Source of the DNA: Donghicola sp041224595
GTDB taxonomy: Bacteria > Pseudomonadota > Alphaproteobacteria > Rhodobacterales > Rhodobacteraceae
Direction: 5' to 3'
DNA: 34,734 nucleotides
Assembly: GCF_041224595.1 (NCBI RefSeq)
Contig: NZ_JBGFGN010000114.1
Span: forward strand, 1 to 34,734
A program made the position numbers and the translations under genes. Positions within the stretch are counted from its first letter, which is position 1, and every line of letters starts with the position of its first letter. Below are positions 7,606 to 14,246 of the stretch, in pieces. Below the pieces are notes generated by a model that saw only the letters and a program-made list of their open reading frames with translations, ran no database searches and was not told the DNA's origin.

Positions 7606-8604
7606 ATGACCCAACCTATCCGCGTGTTTATCAATGGCTTTGGGCGGATTGGGCGCTCGATCATGCGCCAACTTTGGTCAGAGCAGCCCCATCCGGTGTT
7701 CGAGCTTGTCGGGATCAATGATGTCGCCCCGCTCGAAACCTGTGCTTATCTCTTGCAGTATGACAGCGTCTTTGGTCGATTTCCCCAGAATGTCGAGACG
7801 GCAATGCGCAGCTTAATTATCGGCGGGCGCACCCTGCCCTTCTATCAGGAAGCCGATCTGCGGGCGCTCGATCTAAGCGGTGTCGATGTTGTGCTGGAAT
7901 GCACGGGATTGGTAAAGCAGCGTGGGTTCGTCGAAGCAGGGATTGCAGCAGGCGCCGCGAATGTTCTGATTTCGGGGCCTTCGCCTGTTGCGGACAAAAC
8001 GATAGTACTTGGAGCCAACGAAGACACACTCGGTGCGGCTCGGGTGGTGTCGAACGCGTCTTGCACGACCAACGCCATCGCACCGCTTTTGCGCGCGCTT
8101 GACGCAGACTTCGGTGTGCGCCAAGCCCATGTCACAACCATCCATTGCTACACGGGCAGCCAACCGACCGTCGATCAACCGGGCGCCACGTTCGAAAGGT
8201 CGCGGGCAGCGGCCGTCTCGATGGTGCCCACAACGACCAGTGCAGCACATCAGATTTTTGAAGTTCTGCCAGCGTTTGATGGTCGCCTGAGTGTTGCGGC
8301 GGTCAGGGTTCCTACGATTTCCGTGTCAGCTGTGGATGCTGTCTTGCAGCTGGCCAACGTGCCCGAAGCGCCAATCAATGAACGACTGCGTTCTGTCTTC
8401 GCAGGCTCCCAATTGGTGCAGTTGTTCGATGATCCTTGTGTGTCTACGGATTTCCGAGGGTGTCCAGCCTCTCTTAGCCTCTCTTTGCGTGAAACTCAGA
8501 GCGTGGGATCAGATCAGGTGCGGTTGTTTGGCTGGTATGACAACGAATGGGGTTTTTCGGCACGGATGCTGGAAATGGCCGAGAGGCTTGCGCGTCGGCC
8601 CTGA
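7606..8604 (+). CDS. Divergent glyceraldehyde-3-phosphate dehydrogenase paralogue
   Basis: 332 residues, normal GAPDH length. The N-terminal Rossmann motif is INGFGRIGRSIMR, GINDV carries the Asp typical of NAD preference, SNASCTTNAIAPLL holds the catalytic Cys and TTIHCYTGSQPTVDQP the catalytic His. The C-terminal signature GWYDNEWGFSARM is kept. Many otherwise conserved blocks differ: TSAAHQIFEVLP stands where TGAAKAVGKVIP is usual, and VRVPTISVSAVD replaces RVPTPNVSVVD. It is therefore probably not the main glycolytic enzyme but a paralogue; Epd-like activity on erythrose-4-phosphate or another aldehyde is possible. The ATG at 7606 is chosen because homology begins there, although the frame stays open upstream to 7297. 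The gene converges with the PhoD-like gene, 7 bp apart. Confidence 0.85.
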   Translation: MTQPIRVFINGFGRIGRSIMRQLWSEQPHPVFELVGINDVAPLETCAYLLQYDSVFGRFPQNVETAMRSLIIGGRTLPFYQEADLRALDLSGVDVVLECTGLVKQRGFVEAGIAAGAANVLISGPSPVADKTIVLGANEDTLGAARVVSNASCTTNAIAPLLRALDADFGVRQAHVTTIHCYTGSQPTVDQPGATFERSRAAAVSMVPTTTSAAHQIFEVLPAFDGRLSVAAVRVPTISVSAVDAVLQLANVPEAPINERLRSVFAGSQLVQLFDDPCVSTDFRGCPASLSLSLRETQSVGSDQVRLFGWYDNEWGFSARMLEMAERLARRP

Positions 8605-8611
8605 GCCATCT

Positions 8612-10042
8612 CTACAGGGGCAATGGATCCGTCATCCCACTGGTCTCTAGATCCCAGCGCGCCTCCCACCGGTCAGAGACCCGCTCGATCAACAGGTAAT
8701 TTCGCTCTGCTACATACCGGTTTGCTTGGCCGGGAAGCCTCCGAATGCTGATGGGGTGCTGTGGCAGTGGATTTTCCCCAAAGCAGGCCAATGTCCCCAG
8801 AGTGCGCGCCCAAGCCTTGGGCGGCGCGCGATGAGCGATGCCAGAGGCGACCAGCTGGTTCAGCTCTAGCCCCTGCCCCAAATCCATGGTCGCTCTGGTG
8901 GCCAAGTGAATTTCGCCAGAGAGTGCGGTGATGTCGTGGCCTTCACGCATGGCCATCTCGCGAACCAGCCGCAGCATTCTGCGCCATTCTTCGCGGTGAG
9001 CGCGACTTTGCCATTGGTCGCGCAGGTCATCCTCGTATTTCTGCATACTCGGGATGGCGACCATGATCGCCTCCAGCACCGAAAGGCGCGGACCCAGCAA
9101 AGGAACGCTCGACATCAGGAACGTATGCCCTTCGGCGTCGCGGGTGGCTTCGGAGTCCATCATGCCCCAACCACCCTCGCCCATAATCTGTCGGCGCGTG
9201 CGCTCCCCGCGCAAGTCTGGCGCGATGATCCGCAGACTGGGGGTGTTCAGTGTCCAGCCCAGATGTTGCCCCTCTGGATCGGCAAAGCGGGGCGGCAAAT
9301 CACCGTCCCGCGCCGCGTGCTGAAATACCATAAAGGCCTCTCTGGCGGCAGTGAACAGTGCTTGGCCGACAGGCGAATAAGTGCGCGAGCGTTTCAGCGA
9401 CCCCCAGCCGTCGCATATGTCGTGATCGTCCCACTGCATCAACGAAGGTACGCGTGCGGCCAGCCATGCGAATTCGGGCGCAGCATAGAGCGCCGCATAG
9501 CGCGCCATAAACCGCTCTCGCAGATAGTGGGTCAAATCGATCAGTTCAGCGCGAGATGGGTCTTTGGGGATGTCGTCTGGCCAGCCGTCACTCAGGGGGT
9601 GGCCGCGACTGACCTCGTCTGCATAGACCTGATCTCCACCATGGAGCAACAAGGACAGGGGTTTCTCACGGTGCTGGTCTCGTAGACGCGACCACATGGC
9701 GTTCCGCTCAGAGCCTTCACGCTCCATATCACCGATTTCCTCGCCATTGCAGGACACGTAACCGAGCCGGACGTCGCCCGCGAGGTCACCTGCGATCGGA
9801 AATGTGGTGCCATCCCAGCGATATTCCGAGGGCGTATCTGCAGGCAGCGAAAACCGGGTTCGCCAAACGACCGCTTGATCGTATCGCGCAATCTCTTCGG
9901 GCTGGAAGTTTTGCGTGCCGGCAGTCACGTCAGAGGGCGCATCGCCGCTCGTAATAAAAAGCGCGGCAATGTGCATCCGGCCCTCTGACACATCGTCCAG
10001 AAAAAGCACAGGGCCAATAGGGTGTGAAATCTGACAATCCAT
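8612..10042 (-). CDS. PhoD-like metallophosphatase/phosphodiesterase
   Basis: About 476 residues from the ATG at 10042. Metallophosphatase motifs are GYVSCNGEE (residues 94-102), LLHGGDQVYADE (Asp137), MQWDDHDICDGWGS (residues 202-215) and ALSGEIHLATRAT near the C terminus, in PhoD order. It resembles the cytoplasmic PhoD_2-type branch rather than exported PhoD, since no Tat or Sec signal is seen; the substrate is not known. The frame is open to an ATG at 10138, but the first 32 residues of that longer form look unlike the family, while MDCQISHPIGPVLFLDD fits; GCAGGT stands just before the chosen start. It converges with the GAPDH gene and lies behind the small receiver-like gene on the same strand. 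Confidence 0.8.
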   Translation of the reverse strand: MDCQISHPIGPVLFLDDVSEGRMHIAALFITSGDAPSDVTAGTQNFQPEEIARYDQAVVWRTRFSLPADTPSEYRWDGTTFPIAGDLAGDVRLGYVSCNGEEIGDMEREGSERNAMWSRLRDQHREKPLSLLLHGGDQVYADEVSRGHPLSDGWPDDIPKDPSRAELIDLTHYLRERFMARYAALYAAPEFAWLAARVPSLMQWDDHDICDGWGSLKRSRTYSPVGQALFTAAREAFMVFQHAARDGDLPPRFADPEGQHLGWTLNTPSLRIIAPDLRGERTRRQIMGEGGWGMMDSEATRDAEGHTFLMSSVPLLGPRLSVLEAIMVAIPSMQKYEDDLRDQWQSRAHREEWRRMLRLVREMAMREGHDITALSGEIHLATRATMDLGQGLELNQLVASGIAHRAPPKAWARTLGTLACFGENPLPQHPISIRRLPGQANRYVAERNYLLIERVSDRWEARWDLETSGMTDPLPL

Positions 10043-10175
10043 TACCTGCAAGTAGGAAGCCCGCTGCGCCCGCACAATGTCCGCGCCCGTGCCAGAGATG
10101 GATTTTATTGGAATCCTGCGCGGCTGATGTCCGCGCATCTTCTACGCATCTGATCTAGCCTATTGCTGGCAGGCG

Positions 10176-10637
10176 TTATTCTGCTGCCGACGGGAGGCTA
10201 TCAGAATAGGTGCAGAGCAAATTTGCCACCCCATGCAGGGCGCACTTGTGGTTCATGCGCCAGCGCGCGCTTCGCAAGGCGGCGGTGACGGCCAAATACA
10301 TCTGCGCGGGCGAGACCCAGTCCTTGGACACAAAGCTGTCGAAGTCGTGGGTTTCGAACGCGGTCACCAGATCTTCTTCGGTTTTTGCCGAGCAGAGTGT
10401 GACCCCAGCGCGGTTGCCTCTGTCGGTCTCTCGCAGTCGTTGCAAAAATGCAGATTCCGCCTCGCCCATGTCATCCAGACCCAGAACATAGACATCCACA
10501 TGGCGTGGGTCAGACAGCGTTTCAGTCGCGCTGTGAAAGACAAGCACCTCGAGATTGCTGAATTGTTCGAGCATTCTTGTCAGCCCAATGGCGTGTTCTG
10601 GATTGGGTTCAAAAAGAGCAACGACGGTACGAGCCAC
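10176..10637 (-). CDS. Degenerate receiver-domain protein (inferred)
   Basis: 153 residues, no clear named family. The order of segments suggests a CheY-like fold: strand 1 TVVALFEPNPEHAIGL, strand 3 VDVYVLGLDDMGE, strand 4 AGVTLCSA and strand 5 DSFVSKDWVSPAQMYLAV with a Lys (Lys105) in the usual place. The acidic pair after strand 1 is reduced to Glu10, and the position of the phospho-accepting Asp is Gly53, although Asp55 and Asp56 follow closely. If the fold is right this is a pseudo-receiver that cannot be phosphorylated in the normal way. About 30 extra C-terminal residues are unassigned. It lies upstream of the PhoD-like gene on the same strand, 133 bp apart. Confidence 0.55.
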   Translation of the reverse strand: MARTVVALFEPNPEHAIGLTRMLEQFSNLEVLVFHSATETLSDPRHVDVYVLGLDDMGEAESAFLQRLRETDRGNRAGVTLCSAKTEEDLVTAFETHDFDSFVSKDWVSPAQMYLAVTAALRSARWRMNHKCALHGVANLLCTYSDSLPSAAE

Positions 10638-11107
10638 TGGGCACCTATTTTGTGTGTTTGAGCTACACCTTCATTTTGTCCAGAGAAGCTATTCTTCTCA
10701 ATATGGCCGTCAGGCTGATCTTACACGCCTAAGTATTGCAGTGATTGCACAATGGGACTCTGTATATCTCCAAAGGAGGTAATTTGCCGAATTTCCGTAA
10801 AATTCGCCGGTTGGTACCGACTTTTCGCCGTCAAAGTGATGGCGCTTCGGCTTTCGTTTGAACGCGAATAAAGACAGCCTGCCAATGTGCCTGCGCTTTG
10901 GGTTGCAGGAGCTTTCGATAAAATCAATCAGGTCGAGCCCAGTGTATGCTGGCGTTCCTTGACAGCACATAGGCGCAAACGGCTTGGGTCAACATCTTTG
11001 CTGAGCTTATGGCGCTCTCTTTTGTCGAACGCTGACTTGCGCGTGATTGCGCGGCCGCGCATCTTGTCATCATTCAGTTTGCTGCTCGCCCACATTAAGG
11101 AACCCAC
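10638..11107. other. 470-bp stretch without a secure gene
   Basis: This stretch separates the receiver-like gene (minus) from the tautomerase-like gene (plus) and would carry both promoters. The longer open frames in it on either strand lack homology and ribosome sites. It contains one short frame with an excellent ribosome site (10784-10861) and the 12-bp palindrome GCGCGGCCGCGC at 11049-11060. No RNA gene was recognised. Confidence 0.5.
10784..10861 (+). CDS. Possible 25-residue ORF with strong ribosome site
   Basis: A TTG codon follows an almost perfect Shine-Dalgarno (AAAGGAGG, about 5 nt before). The frame gives 25 residues starting MPNFRKIRRLVPTFRRQS and ends GASAFV. The basic start followed by a GASAFV-like turn recalls the N terminus of TadE/TadG or Flp-type pilus proteins, but no hydrophobic segment follows in this frame. 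It could be a small basic peptide, a regulatory leader, or the remnant of a broken pilus-related gene. Evidence is weak apart from the ribosome site. Confidence 0.25.
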   Translation: MPNFRKIRRLVPTFRRQSDGASAFV

Positions 11108-11428
11108 ATGCCCCACGCAGACCTCTATTTATCGGTCGATCAAGACGTTCCCGCCAAAGAGCTCCTTCAGAAAATCGAAGCCGAGATCCATGCATTTGAC
11201 CCGTCTTCGGGCGTGTGCAAAGGGCGTGCGCATCCGATTGCCGAGTTCAACCACAGCCACATCTACCTGCGGCTTGCGATGCTACCCAAAGAGCATCGTG
11301 ATGCGGTGTTTGCTAAAGAATTGGCAGAGCGCCTAGCCGGGGTGCTTCAAGAAACAGCGACAGCACCCTGCGCCATCAATGTGAATATCCTCTTTGAACT
11401 GGTGCACTACACTTCGGTCAAAATTTGA
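11108..11428 (+). CDS. Tautomerase-superfamily protein, CHMI-like
   Basis: 106 residues. It begins MPHADLYLSVD, so Pro2 becomes the N-terminal residue after Met removal, as in tautomerases. Length and layout resemble 5-carboxymethyl-2-hydroxymuconate delta-isomerase (HpaF): MPH start, a first helix with KELLQKIEAEI, a middle part with KGRAHPIAEF and HIYLRLAM, then a helix and a final strand INVNILFEL. The HpaF role is in homoprotocatechuate degradation, but no other gene of that route is nearby, so the substrate is open. AAGGA lies about 7 nt before the ATG. The next gene is about 100 bp downstream. Confidence 0.55.
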   Translation: MPHADLYLSVDQDVPAKELLQKIEAEIHAFDPSSGVCKGRAHPIAEFNHSHIYLRLAMLPKEHRDAVFAKELAERLAGVLQETATAPCAINVNILFELVHYTSVKI

Positions 11429-11526
11429 CCGTGATCGCGACAGTCTGGCGTGTTCGCGCGAGCAGTATTGAAGTGGCCCAATTGCCCGAATATGGTAAAC
11501 TCATTGTTTCTTTATTGGGTTTAATT

Positions 11527-11724
11527 ATGTCTTTGGATGAAACGCCACCAGACCGCGTTTTGCGGCTCTATCACTGTCGGCGCTGCAATCACCATTTGCG
11601 ATTTGGCGCATCACGCTGCGGGTATTGCTATCGGCCGGCGCCGATCAAAAACCGGTGGACCTTTTGGGGCGTTTTGGTAGGTGGCACGGCATATGGGGTG
11701 CTGAAACTGCTGGGACTTGTCTAG
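11527..11724 (+). CDS. Small zinc-ribbon protein with one membrane segment
   Basis: 65 residues from the ATG at 11527. It has two CxxC pairs (CRRCNHHLRFGASRCGYC, residues 17-34) that would bind one zinc, a short basic linker PAPIKNRW, and a C-terminal hydrophobic segment (FWGVLVGGTAYGVLKLLGLV) long enough to cross the membrane. The frame is open further upstream to a TTG at 11425 that overlaps the stop of the tautomerase-like gene; that longer form would add 34 residues of no clear character. A weak promoter-like pair TTGAAG-N17-TATGGT (11468-11496) would suit the shorter form, though the ATG lacks a clear ribosome site. Function unknown. It converges with the YqaA-like gene with one base between the stops. 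Confidence 0.6.
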   Translation: MSLDETPPDRVLRLYHCRRCNHHLRFGASRCGYCYRPAPIKNRWTFWGVLVGGTAYGVLKLLGLV

Positions 11725-11725
11725 C

Positions 11726-12154
11726 TCAATTCAACCAGGCAAGTGCCAGCGCGGCCACCAGTAAGTAGCGTCCGGCTTTGGCAATGGTGACGATCAGCAG
11801 AAAGCTTGGCAGCGGTTCCCTCAGAACGCCCGCGATCACAGTCAGCGGATCGCCGATGAACGGTGCCCAACTCATAAGTAGGCTCCAACGGCCGTATTTA
11901 TGATAGGTGCGTTCTGCGCGTCCCAAATGCTCGGGTTTGACGGGGAACCAGCGACGGTCCTGAAACCGGCGCAAGAACCGTCCGCAATACCAGTTCACTG
12001 TAGAGCCGAGAACGTTCCCGACAGTTGCACTGACCAACAGGGCGATAACAGGCAGTTCGGGATCCCGCAGATAATACGCCAGCAAGACTTCGGACTGCAT
12101 CGGGAGAACGGTCGCAGCAACAAACGCTGCGAAAAACAGACTAAGATATGGCAT
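11726..12154 (-). CDS. YqaA/DedA-type (VTT domain) membrane protein
   Basis: 142 residues, an inner-membrane protein of the SNARE-associated/VTT superfamily, YqaA branch. Hydrophobic segments lie at about 4-27, 35-55 and 110-140. VLPMQSEVLLAYYL, the loop VGNVLGSTVNWYCGRFL and MSWAPFIGDPLTVIAGVLR are the family's re-entrant loop signatures. DedA relatives take part in membrane lipid handling and envelope homeostasis; YqaA itself has no firm role. GAGGAG lies shortly before the ATG at 12154. It is divergent from the AEC transporter, with 238 bp between them in which I see no other gene. Confidence 0.85.
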   Translation of the reverse strand: MPYLSLFFAAFVAATVLPMQSEVLLAYYLRDPELPVIALLVSATVGNVLGSTVNWYCGRFLRRFQDRRWFPVKPEHLGRAERTYHKYGRWSLLMSWAPFIGDPLTVIAGVLREPLPSFLLIVTIAKAGRYLLVAALALAWLN

Positions 12155-12392
12155 CCGTACTCCTCATGATCAGTCGTCGATTGCCAAAATGGCGCTCTTG
12201 GCGCAAGGGGCCAGGCGATCACGTCTTCGTCGTGACTGAACTGCCCTGCTGGCAACTGTCTGAAACGCGCGCAAGACACGCAGGAGGATTAGAGTTTTCT
12301 CTTCGCATAGGCGCATGGTAGCTGTCTAACGAGGCCAATAGAAATTTCGGGTGGTCCAGTGTAGCCTCGCATTGGGACGAGGGAAGAAAGCA

Positions 12393-13322
12393 ATGACCGC
12401 TGCAGTTTTGTTGGCCTTGATGCCAGTTGTGCTCGTGATTGTTTTGGCCGCAATCCTGCGTCATCGTGAATTTCTGGATGCAACTTTTTGGCCCCAAGCG
12501 GAGCGGCTGGGTTACTACGTTCTGCTGCCATGTCTCTTCTTTCACAGCCTTGCCACCGCAGATCTGAATAGCGTGCCGGTGTCTGCTCTGGCGCTTACTC
12601 TTGTGATCGCAACATGCTCGGTCGCGTTGGTTGTGCTTGCGACCCGCCCGGCCTTGGCTCTGGACGGTCCCGCATTCACATCCGTCTTTCAGGGCAGCAT
12701 TCGCTTCAACAACTATGTTGGCGTCACGCTGGCGGCGGGTCTGTTCGGAGCCCACGGCGTCGCGCTTGCTGCGATTTGCAACGCGGCTATTGTACCGACG
12801 GTGAACATTCTATGCGTCTTGGTCTTTGCACGGTTCGGCCATGCGCCTCTAAATGCATGGGGGGTTGTGCAGCAGCTTGTCCGGAACCCGCTGATTATGT
12901 CTTCTTTTGCGGGGATATTGTTTCAATGGGTTGGATTTTCTGTGCCTGAGGGCGTGGGAGCGGCGCTGAAAATCTTGGGGGGCGCCTCGCTTCCGCTCGG
13001 CCTACTCTGTGTAGGGGCGGCGTTAGAAGTCGGTACAGCGCGCCAATGGCTGGGCCCTGTGGCGGTATCGTCCCTGTTCAAACTCCTGCTGATGCCCGTG
13101 GCAACGGCCGCTTGTTCGCTGGTGATTGGTCTAGAGGGACAAGCTTTGACAACCGCGCTCCTGTTCCAGTCCTTGCCGACGGCCTCTTCGGCTTACATCC
13201 TCGCAAGGCAACTTGGCGGTGATGCCCCGCTTATGGCTGGTGTCACTGCGGCGCAGACGGTGTTGGCGGTCGCTTCGATCCCGCTTGTCATGTCCGCGCT
13301 TTCAATCTGGTTGCCGCTCTAG
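12393..13322 (+). CDS. AEC (auxin efflux carrier) family transporter
   Basis: 309 residues with about ten hydrophobic segments arranged as two halves of five, typical of the AEC/BASS-like fold. Family signs are LGYYVLLPCLFFHSLA, FQGSIRFNNYVGV with the central broken helix, NPLIMSSFAGILF, GGASLPLGLLCVGAAL and the last part TAAQTVLAVASIPLV. Bacterial AEC proteins often move small carboxylates such as malate or malonate; the substrate here is not predictable. The ATG at 12393 is preferred over 12351 because homology begins there and GAAGAAAG precedes it. The stop overlaps the stop of the convergent TetR gene in the shared bases CTAG. Confidence 0.85.
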   Translation: MTAAVLLALMPVVLVIVLAAILRHREFLDATFWPQAERLGYYVLLPCLFFHSLATADLNSVPVSALALTLVIATCSVALVVLATRPALALDGPAFTSVFQGSIRFNNYVGVTLAAGLFGAHGVALAAICNAAIVPTVNILCVLVFARFGHAPLNAWGVVQQLVRNPLIMSSFAGILFQWVGFSVPEGVGAALKILGGASLPLGLLCVGAALEVGTARQWLGPVAVSSLFKLLLMPVATAACSLVIGLEGQALTTALLFQSLPTASSAYILARQLGGDAPLMAGVTAAQTVLAVASIPLVMSALSIWLPL

Positions 13323-13945
13323 AGAAGCCCGAGGCGTGCTTTGAACCGGTCCATCTCGTGATCTGGCGGGCGTTTGCCGGTATAGATCTCAACGTAGTGA
13401 GGAAAGCGTTCAAGCCGGGTGTCAATGGGCTCTGCGACGCGCATCGAGATGTAACCCACCTGAACCAGATAGATGGTCCTTGCCCTGACATCGGCGTCCT
13501 TGGCCTCGTGGCCCCATTGCTCCAGCATCGTGCGCAGTGCCCCTAGCCGCGCAGCATCCGCCTGCTGAAGCTTGGCCAAAACCTTTGGGTCCTGTTGCGC
13601 CCACGCGCGGACGGCGAGTTCGATGCCGCTGTCAAAGGCCTGCCCTTCGAGGAACGTGAAAATCACGTTCAGCATCGCCTCTGTCTCGGTGTAGGCGTAC
13701 TCGGTTGTGGCTGCGATCAGGGGGCGTGTCGTCCGCTCTGCCCACCTTTCTAGCAATGCGTCCAACAAGTGCTGCCGGTCCTTGAAGAACCAGTAAAAGC
13801 TCGTACGAGAGAGTTTCAGCTTATTGGCCAAAGGCATGACTTTGACCGCATCTACGCCGCCATTCAAAAGCGCGTCATACGCCGCGTCAAGCCAGACATC
13901 TGGCGAACCGCGCCAACCGCGGTCGGGAAGAGTTTTGGTGACCAT
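13319..13945 (-). CDS. TetR-family transcriptional regulator
   Basis: 208 residues. The N-terminal helix-turn-helix covers about residues 14-60: WLDAAYDALLNGGVDAVKVMPLANKLKLSRTSFYWFFKDRQHLLDALLERW, with SRTSFYWFF as recognition helix. The C-terminal ligand domain is divergent, as usual. It is divergent from the DgcA-like flavoprotein gene with 301 bp between, and a perfect palindrome lies in that gap, so it most likely represses that gene and itself. The ligand would then be a methylated amine or related compound (inference). Its stop overlaps the convergent AEC transporter gene, a second possible target. Confidence 0.9.
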   Translation of the reverse strand: MVTKTLPDRGWRGSPDVWLDAAYDALLNGGVDAVKVMPLANKLKLSRTSFYWFFKDRQHLLDALLERWAERTTRPLIAATTEYAYTETEAMLNVIFTFLEGQAFDSGIELAVRAWAQQDPKVLAKLQQADAARLGALRTMLEQWGHEAKDADVRARTIYLVQVGYISMRVAEPIDTRLERFPHYVEIYTGKRPPDHEMDRFKARLGLL

Positions 13946-14042
13946 GACCTTTGGTTAGGCTGCGGTTGGTCATCTGACAAGGCATTTCCATATCACCGAT
14001 CAAAAAATGGTCGGCAATGTACACGAATATATTCAAGAAATA

Positions 14043-14059
14043 ATGCTGCATTGCAGCAT
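14043..14059. promoter_or_regulatory. Palindromic operator between TetR and flavoprotein genes
   Basis: ATGCTGCATTGCAGCAT is a perfect 17-bp palindrome (8-bp arms around one T), the usual size of a TetR-family operator. It lies 98 bp before the TetR gene and 187 bp before the flavoprotein gene. A related half site ATGCTGCGCAG follows at 14122-14132, and CTCAATTTTGAG (14065-14076) is a second, shorter palindrome. The remaining gap 13946-14246 is AT-rich and holds no gene; a TTGACA at 14176 has no good partner -10 box. Confidence 0.6.
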
Positions 14060-14246
14060 GACTTCTCAATTTTGAGTCATTTTGTGTGCTAGAAGTTCAA
14101 TAAAGCATTTTAAAAGCGAGAATGCTGCGCAGAAACAAAAAGTGCATCGCAACGAACTACGTCAAAGAAATAGAATTGACAGTACTGAACATTTTGTCTG
14201 AACGTGTCGGTATCGAAGTCTCTCTCGCCACACGCCAACGAGTCAC

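Noticed and set aside
11049..11060. GCGCGGCCGCGC palindrome
   Set aside because: Short GC palindromes are common in GC-rich genomes and no gene context supports a site here.
10710..11116. Two minus-strand frames (86 and 62 residues) in the empty gap
   Set aside because: Neither has a ribosome site or recognisable motifs, and they overlap each other.
12168..12320. Plus-strand frame of about 50 codons starting MISRRLPKWRSWRK
   Set aside because: No ribosome site precedes the ATG, and it overlaps the YqaA-like leader; composition alone is not enough.
14176..14204. TTGACA before the DgcA-like gene as a promoter
   Set aside because: No acceptable -10 box is found at 16-18 bp spacing.
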